Positions 1 to 9,786 of a stretch of 32,725 nucleotides of DNA are shown in pieces (position 1 is the stretch's first letter; every line of letters begins with the position of its first letter). The notes beneath the pieces were generated by a model. It was not told the DNA's origin. It made no database searches and saw nothing but the letters and a program-made list of their open reading frames with translations. Source of the stretch: Candidatus Pacearchaeota archaeon (GTDB lineage Archaea; Nanobdellota; Nanobdellia; Pacearchaeales; GW2011-AR1); NCBI GenBank assembly GCA_023132255.1, contig JAGLYK010000009.1, forward strand, positions 1 through 32,725. Reading direction: 5' to 3'. Both the position numbers and the translations under genes were made by a program.

Positions 1-775
1 ATTCCTAAAATCCAGAATATATTAAAAATATTTGAGCCAACAGAATTCCCAACTGCTAAACCTGTATCTTTTTTTCTTGCAGCAGTTATTCCTGTCATTA
101 ATTCAGGAAGCGAAGTTCCTATTGCAATAACCGTCGCTGAAATTAAAAATTCACTTAATCCAAATTGCTGGGCAATAAAAACAGCGCCGTCAACAACCCA
201 TTTTCCCCCAAAATACAAGCAAACTAACCCCCTAAAATCATCAAAGAAATTATCCAATTAGAATGCTTCTTTATCTCAAGCTCTTGATTATCTAATTGTT
301 TTTTACTTTTTTTAGCCAGCTCAATAGTATAATAAATAAAAATCCCAAAAAAACACAGCATAAGTAATCCGCTAACTCTTGTAAGAGAACTTAGATTTAT
401 TTTATCTATAAGAAGATAGTTTGAAACAATAAATAAAACAACAACAGCAAGCAATGCAAAAGGAATTTCTTTCCAGATTGTAGAACGCTCAATTTTAATC
501 GGGCAAATAATTGCAGTTATTCCAAGCACTAATAAAATATTTGCAATATTGCTTCCAATAATATTTCCAAATGCTACTTCTGTTGAACCTTTTAGCACAG
601 CAAGAATATTAACAATTAATTCTGGCATTGATGTTCCAAATGCAACAATAGTCAAACCAATAACTAATGTCGGAACTTTAAATTTTTGAGCAAGAGAAGA
701 AGAGCCTTCAACCAAAAAATCAGCACCTTTAATTAAAATACCTATCCCAATAACTAATAAAATATATTCTATCAT
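1..775 (-). pseudogene. CaCA-family Na+/Ca2+ antiporter-like membrane protein, frameshifted near 224-232 and truncated by window edge
   Basis: ORF 224..775 has the first alpha-repeat (GTSMPELIVNI...GNIIGSNIANILLVLG). After the stop at 224, shifting frame by one gives GGLVCLYFGGKWVVDGAVFIAQQFGLSEFLISATVIAIGTSLPELMTGITAARKKDTGLAVGNSVGSNIFNIFWILG, the second alpha-repeat. Confidence 0.8.
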
Positions 776-917
776 TAAATATTTAAGAATTAGCCAAATT
801 TAAAACTTTCGAATAAGTTTTTAAGCAAAACCCCTCTTGCAGAGGATTTCAGAATTCTTTTGTATTCTAATATTTATATACTGAAATATTTATAAATACT
901 AATTAACTAATTCTTTT

Positions 918-2900
918 ATGAAAAGAAGTGTCCTATTCAATATTTTAATTATATTCCTAATATCAATGCTTTTTGTTTATGCCCTCCCAGGTATAATTGC
1001 AGATGAAGTTGATGATAAAATAAATTCTGCATACACCTGTCTTGAAAATAGGGTAAAGGATAACTGCAATTCTCTTTCTCCTGAAGAAAAAATCTTCTCC
1101 TTGTTGGCAATTGAAGAATGTAAAGATGAAGTTATTGCTGATTCAGCAAATAATGAATGCTGGCCAAAATCTGGCTGCAGAATAAAAACAACTGCTCAGG
1201 CAGTTTTAGCTTTAGATAAAGTAGGAGTTAATGTAAGCAGTGCAACAACGTGGTTATTGTTGCAGAATGCAGTTCCTTCAGACATTGATTGGTACTTGGA
1301 AATAGAAAGCACAGGAGCAACAACATGCACAATAACTTATGACAGCAATTTTTATTCAGTAAGCATCGGAGCAGACAAAAAAATAAACACCGGAGCAGGA
1401 AGTTGCCTGAGTTTGTCTGAAACCCCTTTCGCAGATTATTGGTTAAAGATTTCTCCGACCTGTTACAACAAAGAGTTTGACATTTCTTGCAATCAATCAT
1501 TTCTTACAACATTGCTATACAAAAAATCAGACTCTCCTATAATTTATGTTTCAGACAAAACATCTTCTGCATCTGCCGACGGAGCAACAACAGAGAAAGT
1601 TGATTTCTCCTGCTTCAGCCAGGGAAGCTCGTGCGACTATGAAGCAAGTTTGTGGGCAGCATTTGTATTGAATTACCTAGGTGAAGACATTTCTTCTTAC
1701 AAGCCTTATCTTGTTACTATGGCAGAAGATAACCAGCAATACATTCCTGAATCATTCTTGTATTTAATAGAGCCTTCAGATACAAACTTCCGCACCATTT
1801 TATTATCAAAACAACAAAGCAGTAAGTGGTGGTCTGAATCAGGCGACAAATATTATGACACTGCTTTGGCATTGCTCCCTTTTCAAAATGAAAACCCTCA
1901 GGAAAAAACAAACTCCAAGAACTGGCTTTTAGATGTCCAGGATTCTGAAGGATGCTGGCAGGGAAATGTCCGGAACACAGCATTTATTCTGTATTCTATC
2001 TGGCCAGAATATTTTACACACACACCAACTACAGAAATTTGCGGGGATGGAAAAATAGAAGCCACAGAACAGTGTGAAGGTTCTAATTTAAATAATAAAA
2101 CCTGTATTGATTTAGGATATTCTGGAGGCAATTTATCTTGTTATCCTCCTGGAACAACAAATGAATGTAAATTTAATACAAGTGAATGTACTGGCCCAGA
2201 TGGAATTGATGATTGTGAAGATGTAGGAGGTTACTGCATTTTTGAAACAAGTTGTTTTGATATTGGCGGAAGTGAATTAAGTGCTTATAGTTTTAGTTGT
2301 TCTGGAACAAAAATATGTTGCGACAAAAGTCCGTCTTCAGAAACTTGCAGTGATATTGGTGGGGAAATCTGCGCTTCAGATGAGGAATGCAGTATAGCAA
2401 CTATTGAAACTTTAGATACTTATGATTGTTGCACGGGTTATTGTGAACCAGTTGCCGTTTCTCAATCAGAATGCGAATTATCTGGCGGAACTTGCAGAGA
2501 CTCTTGTTTAAGTGGTGAAGAAGAAAATTCAGACGAGTGTAATTATATTGGAGAGGTTTGCTGTGTTAAAGTAGCAACCACCGATGAAGGAGAAGATGAA
2601 GATAAAAGTTCCTGGTGGATTTGGATATTGTTAATATTAATTGTCTTGGTTGTGATAGGAATAATCTTCAGAGATAAATTAAGACCTTTTTGGTTAAGGA
2701 TAAAATCTAAATTCAAGAGAAAACCAAAAACTCCTCCTGGGTTTCCTTTAACAAGAACACCTATGAGAAGACCTGTGCATAGAATGGTTTCACCACCTCA
2801 TGCAAGAAGACCTTTGCCGTCAAGAAGACCTGTTCCAGCAAGAAAACCAAAATCAGAAGTAGACGATGTTCTTAAAAAATTAAAGGAGATTGGGAAATGA
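918..2900 (+). CDS. Secreted/membrane-anchored Cys-rich protein with alpha/alpha-toroid-like (prenyltransferase-like) N-terminal region, C-terminal TM helix and basic RRP-rich tail
   Basis: N-terminal signal-like hydrophobic stretch; Cys-rich modules; TM WWIWILLILIVLVVIGIIF followed by RRP repeats. Confidence 0.75.
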   Translation: MKRSVLFNILIIFLISMLFVYALPGIIADEVDDKINSAYTCLENRVKDNCNSLSPEEKIFSLLAIEECKDEVIADSANNECWPKSGCRIKTTAQAVLALDKVGVNVSSATTWLLLQNAVPSDIDWYLEIESTGATTCTITYDSNFYSVSIGADKKINTGAGSCLSLSETPFADYWLKISPTCYNKEFDISCNQSFLTTLLYKKSDSPIIYVSDKTSSASADGATTEKVDFSCFSQGSSCDYEASLWAAFVLNYLGEDISSYKPYLVTMAEDNQQYIPESFLYLIEPSDTNFRTILLSKQQSSKWWSESGDKYYDTALALLPFQNENPQEKTNSKNWLLDVQDSEGCWQGNVRNTAFILYSIWPEYFTHTPTTEICGDGKIEATEQCEGSNLNNKTCIDLGYSGGNLSCYPPGTTNECKFNTSECTGPDGIDDCEDVGGYCIFETSCFDIGGSELSAYSFSCSGTKICCDKSPSSETCSDIGGEICASDEECSIATIETLDTYDCCTGYCEPVAVSQSECELSGGTCRDSCLSGEEENSDECNYIGEVCCVKVATTDEGEDEDKSSWWIWILLILIVLVVIGIIFRDKLRPFWLRIKSKFKRKPKTPPGFPLTRTPMRRPVHRMVSPPHARRPLPSRRPVPARKPKSEVDDVLKKLKEIGK

Positions 2901-3079
2901 TTCACATAAGTTTAAGAAAACAAAGAGTATATGCAACAAGGACAGAGATAGAATATGTTACAAATGAATTAGGAAGACCCCTTAATTTATCTGATTTTAT
3001 TCCTGATAAAACAACAAGAGAGGAATATCTTGCTGAATGTGTTAATGCACAATTAGAAAGACTACGAAAAGAAAATTAA
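2897..3079 (+). CDS. Small hypothetical protein (60 aa) overlapping the upstream gene (ATGA)
   Basis: 4-nt overlap with upstream stop; soluble composition. Confidence 0.6.
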   Translation: MIHISLRKQRVYATRTEIEYVTNELGRPLNLSDFIPDKTTREEYLAECVNAQLERLRKEN

Positions 3080-3131
3080 AAAATATTCTAAAATAAATAA
3101 ATTATAAAAACCCTCTTTGTCTTATCCTCTT

Positions 3132-4583
3132 ATGAAAACAAGTGTTATTATTTTACTAATATTATTTCTGCCGATTATTTCAGCAGTTAATATTGACATG
3201 AAACAAGAATTTTCTCAGGGAGAAACATTCATGGCAAAAGTCTCAGGAAATTTTTTTGAGTCAATTACAAAGGAAAACATCTTTTTTTACAGAGGACATG
3301 TCAGACAACCTATGTCTGCTTTTGTCGCGAAAATAAATAATGACTTTTACATTTACGCCCAATTATCAGGAAAATCCCCAGATAATTATTCAATTGTCAT
3401 AAAAAATGTTAAGTATATAAAAGGAGGTTTGATTGTTGAAGAAGACCTCGCAAAATATTTTTCAATTTCCAGCAGCACAGCAGACTTTTCAATAGAGCAG
3501 GGATTTGTTATTACTAATGAAAACTTTTTTATTGAAATGGAAAACTTGCAGGAGTCTGAAATAGAGATTAGTGTGGATTCTTTAATTGAATTGAAAACAG
3601 AAGAGCCAATAATTTTAACATCAGGGGCAACAAAAAAGATTTATTTTTCAATAGAAAATACAAACTCAACATTTGAAATAATAAAATTAAGCACGGAAAA
3701 TTCACAATATGAAATTCTTGTTTCTGTGTTCGGGATAAATGGCGGAGATTTTGAATGTGTTGCTGATGATTCATGCAAGGACAACACTTGTATCGGAAGT
3801 ACATGCACAGACGATTGCGGGAATATTTATGACGGAGTTAAAGTTTGTGTTGAGGAAGATACTTGTGAAAATGTTGGAACATGCAAGCTGTCTTGTGATG
3901 AAGATTCACAAGACTTGGGAAAACTAGACTGTGGTTTTTTTTACACTTGTTGCCAGAAGATAACTGAAGAGCAAAAAAGTTTTAAATTTGAGCAGTCAGA
4001 ATTAAATGTTATTATGCCGACAAATTCCCACACAATAAGGGAAATTTATCTTTACAATACAGGAAATAAAACAATAGAAAATATTTCACTAAAAATTTCC
4101 GGAGAATTAAAAAATTACCTTGAACTTTCAACAAACAAAATTGATAAATTAAAACCAGACTCTAATATAAAAATTGAGTTGGAATTTTATTCATTTGATA
4201 AGGGGATTGATGTTCAGGGAAAACTAACTGCAAAAGAGCAAAATATTGTAACCTCTTCTGAAATTTTTTTAAATATAATCAGAGACCATGTCCCTGCAGA
4301 TAAATATGAATATTCTCCCAGCATTCAAACTCAAACCTGTGCAGAATTAAATGGAGAAATCTGCTCTTTAGATGAAAAGTGCGATACAGATTATGTTTAT
4401 GCAAAAGATGGCAAATGCTGTTTAGGAGAATGTGTGAAACAAGAACCAAGTTCAACAGGAAAAATAATTGGCTGGGCAATCGTCGGGATAGTGGTTGTTT
4501 TTTTAATTTGGTTTTTTAAAACAAAATATCGCGGAGCAAAAAAAGAAGTTGATTTGTTTAAGATTGGGAAAGCTAAGAAATAA
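3132..4583 (+). CDS. Secreted membrane-anchored Cys-rich protein
   Basis: Start chosen at ATG 3132 (MKTSVIILLILFLPIISA signal peptide); C-terminal TM IIGWAIVGIVVVFLIWFF; Cys module CAELNGEICSLDEKC...CCLGEC. Confidence 0.75.
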   Translation: MKTSVIILLILFLPIISAVNIDMKQEFSQGETFMAKVSGNFFESITKENIFFYRGHVRQPMSAFVAKINNDFYIYAQLSGKSPDNYSIVIKNVKYIKGGLIVEEDLAKYFSISSSTADFSIEQGFVITNENFFIEMENLQESEIEISVDSLIELKTEEPIILTSGATKKIYFSIENTNSTFEIIKLSTENSQYEILVSVFGINGGDFECVADDSCKDNTCIGSTCTDDCGNIYDGVKVCVEEDTCENVGTCKLSCDEDSQDLGKLDCGFFYTCCQKITEEQKSFKFEQSELNVIMPTNSHTIREIYLYNTGNKTIENISLKISGELKNYLELSTNKIDKLKPDSNIKIELEFYSFDKGIDVQGKLTAKEQNIVTSSEIFLNIIRDHVPADKYEYSPSIQTQTCAELNGEICSLDEKCDTDYVYAKDGKCCLGECVKQEPSSTGKIIGWAIVGIVVVFLIWFFKTKYRGAKKEVDLFKIGKAKK

Positions 4584-5024
4584 TCACTTATCCTCTTTCT
4601 TCTCCAAAACTTCCCTCAACTTTTTCTCTAAAATACCTTTTTCCATCTGGACTACCCTAGCTACTTCATCATATTTGTGAAGCCGTCTTGTAAGTTCGCT
4701 GAGAATATCTCCGTATTCATTGTTTGTTAAAATAATTGATTCAGGAGAAACAACTTCAACATGCGCAGGCATATACTTGAACATTAAAATCGCAAGCTGC
4801 AATGCCTCTTCAACTTCAATCTCAATTTCTGCAAAAGTCATGAAAAAATCTTTCCTGTCCTTCAGCTCTGTCGGTTCACTGATTTTTTTATTATTAATCT
4901 TAACACCTTCTTCATTACCCATCTCCTCAGTGATTTTCTCCAAAGTTTCTACTAAATGTTCTGCAGGCTTTCCAATAATTTCTAATATCATTACTGCTGT
5001 AATTTTTTTTGTTTCCATAATCAA
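4584..5024 (-). CDS. Conserved-looking hypothetical protein (146 aa), charged, possible coiled-coil C-terminus
   Basis: Long ORF, overlaps the start region of 5021..5587. Confidence 0.6.
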   Translation of the reverse strand: MIMETKKITAVMILEIIGKPAEHLVETLEKITEEMGNEEGVKINNKKISEPTELKDRKDFFMTFAEIEIEVEEALQLAILMFKYMPAHVEVVSPESIILTNNEYGDILSELTRRLHKYDEVARVVQMEKGILEKKLREVLEKKEDK

Positions 5025-5587
5025 TCAAACTCACTGCGAACTTTTCGCTTTTTTAAAATAAACAAAAATCCAAGCAAAACACAAAAACCAATAAATCCAT
5101 ATTTTGCCCAGTCGCTTTTGTCTAAATTTTTTTTGTCATCTTCACTTTTTATATCTTTGGTATCTAATGCACTCAGCTTGATAGTTTTTAATTCAGGATT
5201 TTTTTTACTTTGAATATCTCCAGACGAAATAATCAAAGACTCTGTTTCTTTCTCACTTATGCCCTTTAGGGTACCAACTTCCTCAACACTTACTTTTTCT
5301 TCATCTTCCTCTGCATCTTTTTTTTCTCCTTCTCCATCAACACACGCTAAACCCTGGTCCTTTATTTTTTGAAGAGTAACAGGCCCAATTCCATAAACAT
5401 TAATTAAATCATCCACAGAATCAAAAGGTCGCGTGTCAATTATTGCCTGCGCTTTCACAGGCCCAATCCCGCTCAACTCATCTAATTTTTCCAAGGACGC
5501 AGAATTCACATCAATCTGCCCGCTTTCACAAACAGCCAAAATATTCGTGAGCATCAAGACAATCAATATTCCAAACAGATATTTCAT
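5021..5587 (-). CDS. ComEA-like helix-hairpin-helix protein with signal peptide and C-terminal TM
   Basis: IDVNSASLEKLDELSGIGPVKAQAIIDTRPFDSVDDLINVYGIGPVTLQKIKDQG is a tandem HhH; hydrophobic ends. Confidence 0.85.
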   Translation of the reverse strand: MKYLFGILIVLMLTNILAVCESGQIDVNSASLEKLDELSGIGPVKAQAIIDTRPFDSVDDLINVYGIGPVTLQKIKDQGLACVDGEGEKKDAEEDEEKVSVEEVGTLKGISEKETESLIISSGDIQSKKNPELKTIKLSALDTKDIKSEDDKKNLDKSDWAKYGFIGFCVLLGFLFILKKRKVRSEFD

Positions 5588-5611
5588 AAAAAGTAGAAGA
5601 AATTAATGATT

Positions 5612-6106
5612 TTAAGTTTTGTTGTGCTTATCCCCATATTTCTCCACAAAATCAATATATTCAACTTGCCCTCTTTTCTCGGCTTTTTTTGCAATCCAGA
5701 TTTGTGAAAAAACTTTATTTTGCAAATACCACGCGCATTTTTCTTTTTCACTTTTATCTAACCAACCATCTCCCTTCACTTCAACTCCAATAACATCATA
5801 ACTCTCTTTACCTATCTTCTTAAATGCAATAAAATCTGGAAATCCTGAACTCATTCCAATAGGAATTCTTCTTTTCAATTGAGGATTAAAAACAAATTTG
5901 GGTTTTGCTGGGATTAATTTCCTTTCTTTTAAATCAACATTTTTTGTCCACTTGTCTATTATCCATCCATCTTCTTCTAATTTCCCTCTCACTTTCAACT
6001 CAAATCTGGCTCCTGCTGCTCTGTTTAATTTTCCTTGTTGGGATTTTGTTTTTTTTGGTTTATTAATTACAGAATTATCTTTCCTCTTTCCCCCCATGTT
6101 CATCAT
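5612..6106 (-). CDS. PD-(D/E)XK-like nuclease (Holliday junction resolvase/VRR-NUC-like)
   Basis: ARFELKVRGKLEEDGW...GFPDFIAFKK...VIGVEVKGDGW: E, PD and EVK motifs. Confidence 0.6.
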   Translation of the reverse strand: MMNMGGKRKDNSVINKPKKTKSQQGKLNRAAGARFELKVRGKLEEDGWIIDKWTKNVDLKERKLIPAKPKFVFNPQLKRRIPIGMSSGFPDFIAFKKIGKESYDVIGVEVKGDGWLDKSEKEKCAWYLQNKVFSQIWIAKKAEKRGQVEYIDFVEKYGDKHNKT

Positions 6107-6288
6107 AAGTCCCTCGCTTGCAGTGTTCTTCTTTTATTATCTTTTGCCCTCTCTATGGCATCCCTCAAAATTTCTTCAACTTTCCTTTCCAAAGCTATGC
6201 CAACTTCTTCAGCCACGCTGGAAACTGCATTCTCTTTATCCAGCTCTTTCACAACTTTTTTTATGTTAGATTTTACGATTAAAGTCAT
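6103..6288 (-). CDS. Short archaeal histone-fold protein
   Basis: NIKKVVKELDKENAVSSVAEEVGIALERKVEEILRDAIERAKDNKRRTLQARDL resembles histone alpha1-alpha2-loop2 with KRRT.qarDL. Confidence 0.65.
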   Translation of the reverse strand: MTLIVKSNIKKVVKELDKENAVSSVAEEVGIALERKVEEILRDAIERAKDNKRRTLQARDL

Positions 6289-6289
6289 T

Positions 6290-7774
6290 TTACTTTATTT
6301 GTTTTAATAATTTAATTACTTTTTCTTTGCCTATTGCTAAAATTAAACTAGCTAATCTCGGACCTTTTCCCTTGCCAATAATAATTAAATAAGCAATTCT
6401 AAAAAAATCAGTATTTTTTGTTCCGGCTTTTTCACAGACATTATAAAATTCATTAAATAATTCATCTTCTGTATAATTTTGTCTTTCTAAACTTTTTTTC
6501 AATTCAAGCATAGCGTCCTTATCTTTACCGCTTAATTTTATTTTTACTTTATCCTGAACTTTAAATTTCATATCTTTTCCTGCATATTTTTCCAGCCAGT
6601 TCCTGGCTTTTTCTGCCCTCTTTTTTCCAAGCCCGTTTAAATCCTTAGTTTTTCCTACCTGAACTAATGTAATTAAATGTCTAAAACTAATTCTTTTTGG
6701 CTGTTTTTTAGATTTATCTAATTTTGACATTTCATACATTCTTTTTTCCCGGGGATTGGCAGAACCATCATAATATTTTCTTTCCAGTGCATCAAAATCC
6801 TCGTATATTTTTATAACATCGTTATCAAAACTTATTGAAAATGCCGACTTTGGTTTTGTTCCGACAAATAAATATCTTAGAACTTCTGGTTCGTAAATTT
6901 CTTCAACATCATTTAATGTCAGGACATTCCCGGCAGAACTGCTAAATGCCCCGCCCCCTTTTATGCCAATCCATTCATAAAGCTGATACATCGGTGCATC
7001 ATGATTGTAAACTTTTTTCACGATTTCTTTTCCTGTGAAATAAGAACTTCCTGCAACACTATGGTCTATTCCACCTGGTTCAAAATCAACTTCTTCATAT
7101 TTCCACCTCATTGGCCAGTCAACCCTCCAACGCGCCTTCACAATTCCTTTTTTTCTAATATCAAATTTATTTTTAAACCCGCACTTGCATTCATATTCAA
7201 CTTCATAACTTTCCACAGATTTAACTTTCGTAGAATCCTTCTTACACTTCTCGCAATAAACTTCAATCGGATACCAATCTTTATTTAGAGGTTCTTTCCG
7301 ATATTTATTAAGTATTTTTATAATATCTTTTCTGCTGTCAATTGCTTTTTTAATTAATTTAGCATATGCACATTTTTTATACATAACACTCTGCCTAATA
7401 AATTCAGGTGAAATCCCAATTTTTTTCAACGAATCTTCAAATTCCTTTTCAAGATACTCTGCATAACTTCCTTTGCCTGATGGCGAAGGGATTTCACTTA
7501 AGGGCATTCCAATATATTTTTCATATTCTTTAGGAACTCCTTTAGGCACTTTTCGAAACCTGTCAAAATCATCCCATGAATAAATAAACCGAACTTTTTT
7601 TCCTTTTGATTCCAATGCCCTTGCAACCATGTCTGTTGTGATTACCTCACGAAAATTCCCAATATGAATCTGCCCTGAAGGAGTTATGCCCGACGCAACA
7701 ACATATATTTTTTTATCCTTGTTTACCTTAATAATGTCTTTTGCTAATTTATCTGCCCAAAAAAATTTTTCCAT
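6290..7774 (-). CDS. lysS: Lysyl-tRNA synthetase, class I
   Basis: VVASGITPSGQIHIGNFREVITTD (HIGH-like), GIKGGGAFSSSAGNVLTLNDV (KMSKS-like), class I LysRS architecture. Confidence 0.93.
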   Translation of the reverse strand: MEKFFWADKLAKDIIKVNKDKKIYVVASGITPSGQIHIGNFREVITTDMVARALESKGKKVRFIYSWDDFDRFRKVPKGVPKEYEKYIGMPLSEIPSPSGKGSYAEYLEKEFEDSLKKIGISPEFIRQSVMYKKCAYAKLIKKAIDSRKDIIKILNKYRKEPLNKDWYPIEVYCEKCKKDSTKVKSVESYEVEYECKCGFKNKFDIRKKGIVKARWRVDWPMRWKYEEVDFEPGGIDHSVAGSSYFTGKEIVKKVYNHDAPMYQLYEWIGIKGGGAFSSSAGNVLTLNDVEEIYEPEVLRYLFVGTKPKSAFSISFDNDVIKIYEDFDALERKYYDGSANPREKRMYEMSKLDKSKKQPKRISFRHLITLVQVGKTKDLNGLGKKRAEKARNWLEKYAGKDMKFKVQDKVKIKLSGKDKDAMLELKKSLERQNYTEDELFNEFYNVCEKAGTKNTDFFRIAYLIIIGKGKGPRLASLILAIGKEKVIKLLKQIK

Positions 7775-7804
7775 AATTAATAAAATAGAATTTAATTTAT
7801 ATAA

Positions 7805-8227
7805 TTATCTAAACACCTTCTTCTTAAAACCATTCTTCTCTAACTCTTCATTCAAAAGCTCGTCTGCAATCTGCTGAAACTTATTCCACCTGCTCACGCA
7901 CTTGTATTTCACAACTTTAAAATTCTCCTGTTCTTTCTGCACTTTCAAAAACAACTCCATCAACCGCGGATTTCGAACTTTATATTTCCCCAGCAATTGT
8001 TTAACAACCAACTCAGAATCCAAAATACAAGTCACCTCTTTTGTGTGCTTTGAAGCAAGCTGCAACGCCTTAATCAACCCTTCATACTCTGCAATATTAT
8101 TTGTCACATAACTTCCAACCATGCAACTATATTTCACAAGAATCTTTCCCTCCTTCCGAACTATCACTCCAATAGCCCCTGGCCCTGGATTTCCCCTTGC
8201 ACCTCCGTCAGAATTTGTGTATATCAT
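7805..8227 (-). CDS. rnhA: Ribonuclease HI
   Basis: IYTNSDGGARGNPGPGAIGVI, NNIAEYEGLIKAL, ILDSELVVKQL motifs. Confidence 0.92.
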   Translation of the reverse strand: MIYTNSDGGARGNPGPGAIGVIVRKEGKILVKYSCMVGSYVTNNIAEYEGLIKALQLASKHTKEVTCILDSELVVKQLLGKYKVRNPRLMELFLKVQKEQENFKVVKYKCVSRWNKFQQIADELLNEELEKNGFKKKVFR

Positions 8228-8309
8228 ATAAGAATAAATCTTGATTAATTTATAAAATGTTGGGATTTATTAACAATACATTTATAAGAAATTTAATCTT
8301 TAATTTATT

Positions 8310-8729
8310 ATGAAAAATAAGAAATTCTACCAAATACTCATTGTTATTTTGTTGCTTAGTTTAATTATATTAGTGGCATTGTTAAATAAACAGCCACAAG
8401 AAATAACTAATTTTAATGATTGTGCAAATGCAGGTTACCCTATTTTGGAATCTTATCCTCGGCAGTGTAAAACACCAGATGGCAGATTTTTTACTGAAAT
8501 AATTCCTCCAACAGAACTATCAGAAGATTTTTGCGGCCTATCCACTTACGGAAGTTGTTCCAGTGATTTTGATTGCATTAAAGGAGGTTGTTCTGGGCAG
8601 GTTTGTCAATCTAAAAATGAAGAACCAATAATTACAACTTGTGAATTTAGAGAATGCTATAATGCAGAAAAATATGATATGCAATGTAAATGTGTTAATG
8701 AAAAATGTCAGTGGAATCCAAAAGAATAA
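8310..8729 (+). CDS. Small secreted/anchored Cys-rich protein
   Basis: N-terminal TM; NFNDCANAGYPILESYPRQCKTPDGRFFTE motif; many Cys. Confidence 0.75.
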   Translation: MKNKKFYQILIVILLLSLIILVALLNKQPQEITNFNDCANAGYPILESYPRQCKTPDGRFFTEIIPPTELSEDFCGLSTYGSCSSDFDCIKGGCSGQVCQSKNEEPIITTCEFRECYNAEKYDMQCKCVNEKCQWNPKE

Positions 8730-8770
8730 TTTAAATTCTTATTTTCACTTTTGAATTTATCATTTGGGTT

Positions 8771-9046
8771 TTAAGAAACCCTTTCTGCATTAGTTATTAT
8801 CTTGTAAATTCCTTCTAAAAAATTATGATCAGGTTTTAATTTTTCATCTTCTGGGTTAACTCTTTCAAAAGTCTCATTTCCAATGTACCCCACAGGAGTT
8901 GTTGTCCCTTTTTTCACTATATGATTCAACTTTCCATCAGGAAGCTCGTCTGCAATTTCAAACTTCTTTGAGCGAGAGATTGCTCTCATAATTTTCCCTT
9001 CCTGCTCTAGGGTTATCCTTCCAATCAAAGAATATTTTAAATCCAT
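8771..9046 (-). CDS. Hypothetical protein (91 aa)
   Basis: ORF with plausible start and intergenic spacing. Confidence 0.55.
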   Translation of the reverse strand: MDLKYSLIGRITLEQEGKIMRAISRSKKFEIADELPDGKLNHIVKKGTTTPVGYIGNETFERVNPEDEKLKPDHNFLEGIYKIITNAERVS

Positions 9047-9099
9047 AAAAAATTATAGCACTTCCCCTTTAAATTAATTATTATCCTCTAAAATATATT

Positions 9100-9375
9100 T
9101 CAAATATGCAAAACCTTGAAAACTTTAAAATCCTGAAATTTCTCAGGCTTGATTTGAACATTCCGAATTTGCGCGTGCTTCGGCCCTTTTTCACACAAGT
9201 CAATCATTTTGTTAACATCATTACTATCACCTTCTAAAAAAACTTCAATCTTCCCACTATCCAAATTCCTGACAAAACCTTTTACATTGTATCTCTCAGC
9301 ATTTTCTTTCACAAACATCCGAAAAAAAACACCCTGCACAGTTCCATCAATATAAAGTCTTACAGATTTTTTCAT
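9100..9375 (-). CDS. acyP: Acylphosphatase
   Basis: VRLYIDGTVQGVFFRMFVKENAERYNVKGFVRNLDSGKIEVFLEGD. Confidence 0.93.
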   Translation of the reverse strand: MKKSVRLYIDGTVQGVFFRMFVKENAERYNVKGFVRNLDSGKIEVFLEGDSNDVNKMIDLCEKGPKHAQIRNVQIKPEKFQDFKVFKVLHI

Positions 9376-9376
9376 A

Positions 9377-9529
9377 TTATAAATTATCTAAAGGGCTTTT
9401 TATATTTTGTAGTTCTGAGTTTGTTACATGCGTGTAGATTTGAGTTGTTGAAACATTGCTGTGTCCAAGAAGTTTTTGAATGTGTCTTATGTCTGTTCCA
9501 GATTCAAGCAAGTGCATAAGAGAAAAATT
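9377..9529 (-). pseudogene. C-terminal remnant of a tyrosine recombinase (XerC/D/XerA-like)
   Basis: Minus-strand translation [50 protein letters not shown]; contains [20 protein letters not shown]; preceded in frame by a stop. Confidence 0.8.
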
Positions 9530-9588
9530 TTAAGAAAAAGAAAGATTTATTAATGTTGGTTAAAAATAGTATAATAAGGAGTAACAAA

Positions 9589-9786
9589 ATGAAAGAGCAT
9601 AAAGAATCAAGTGATTTTGTAAAACTTGCAGGAACTTTAGGAGGAATATTTCTATTAATAGTGATCGTGGTTCTTATATTTGCTAAAGAGATGCTAGTTT
9701 TTGTTTTGACCAATGTTGTTTGGGCTTTTGTCGTGCTTGGTATTGTCCTAGGAGCTTTTATGTCGAAAGCTAAAAAGAAAGAATAA
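9589..9786 (+). CDS. Small membrane protein
   Basis: ATG 9589 preceded by AAGGAG; two hydrophobic segments. Confidence 0.6.
   Translation: MKEHKESSDFVKLAGTLGGIFLLIVIVVLIFAKEMLVFVLTNVVWAFVVLGIVLGAFMSKAKKKE

Noticed and set aside
831-850. CCTCTTGCAGAGG hairpin as another copy of the palindromic element
   Set aside because: Lacks the GGGGTACGCC...GGTG module; simple short hairpin.
1228-2131. Minus-strand ORFs within the 660-aa secreted protein gene
   Set aside because: Shadow ORFs; the plus strand has clear signal peptide, Cys modules and TM.
5898-6307. Plus-strand ORFs of 123 and 90 aa
   Set aside because: Antisense to nuclease and histone-like genes; Phe/Ser/Leu-rich shadow-ORF composition.
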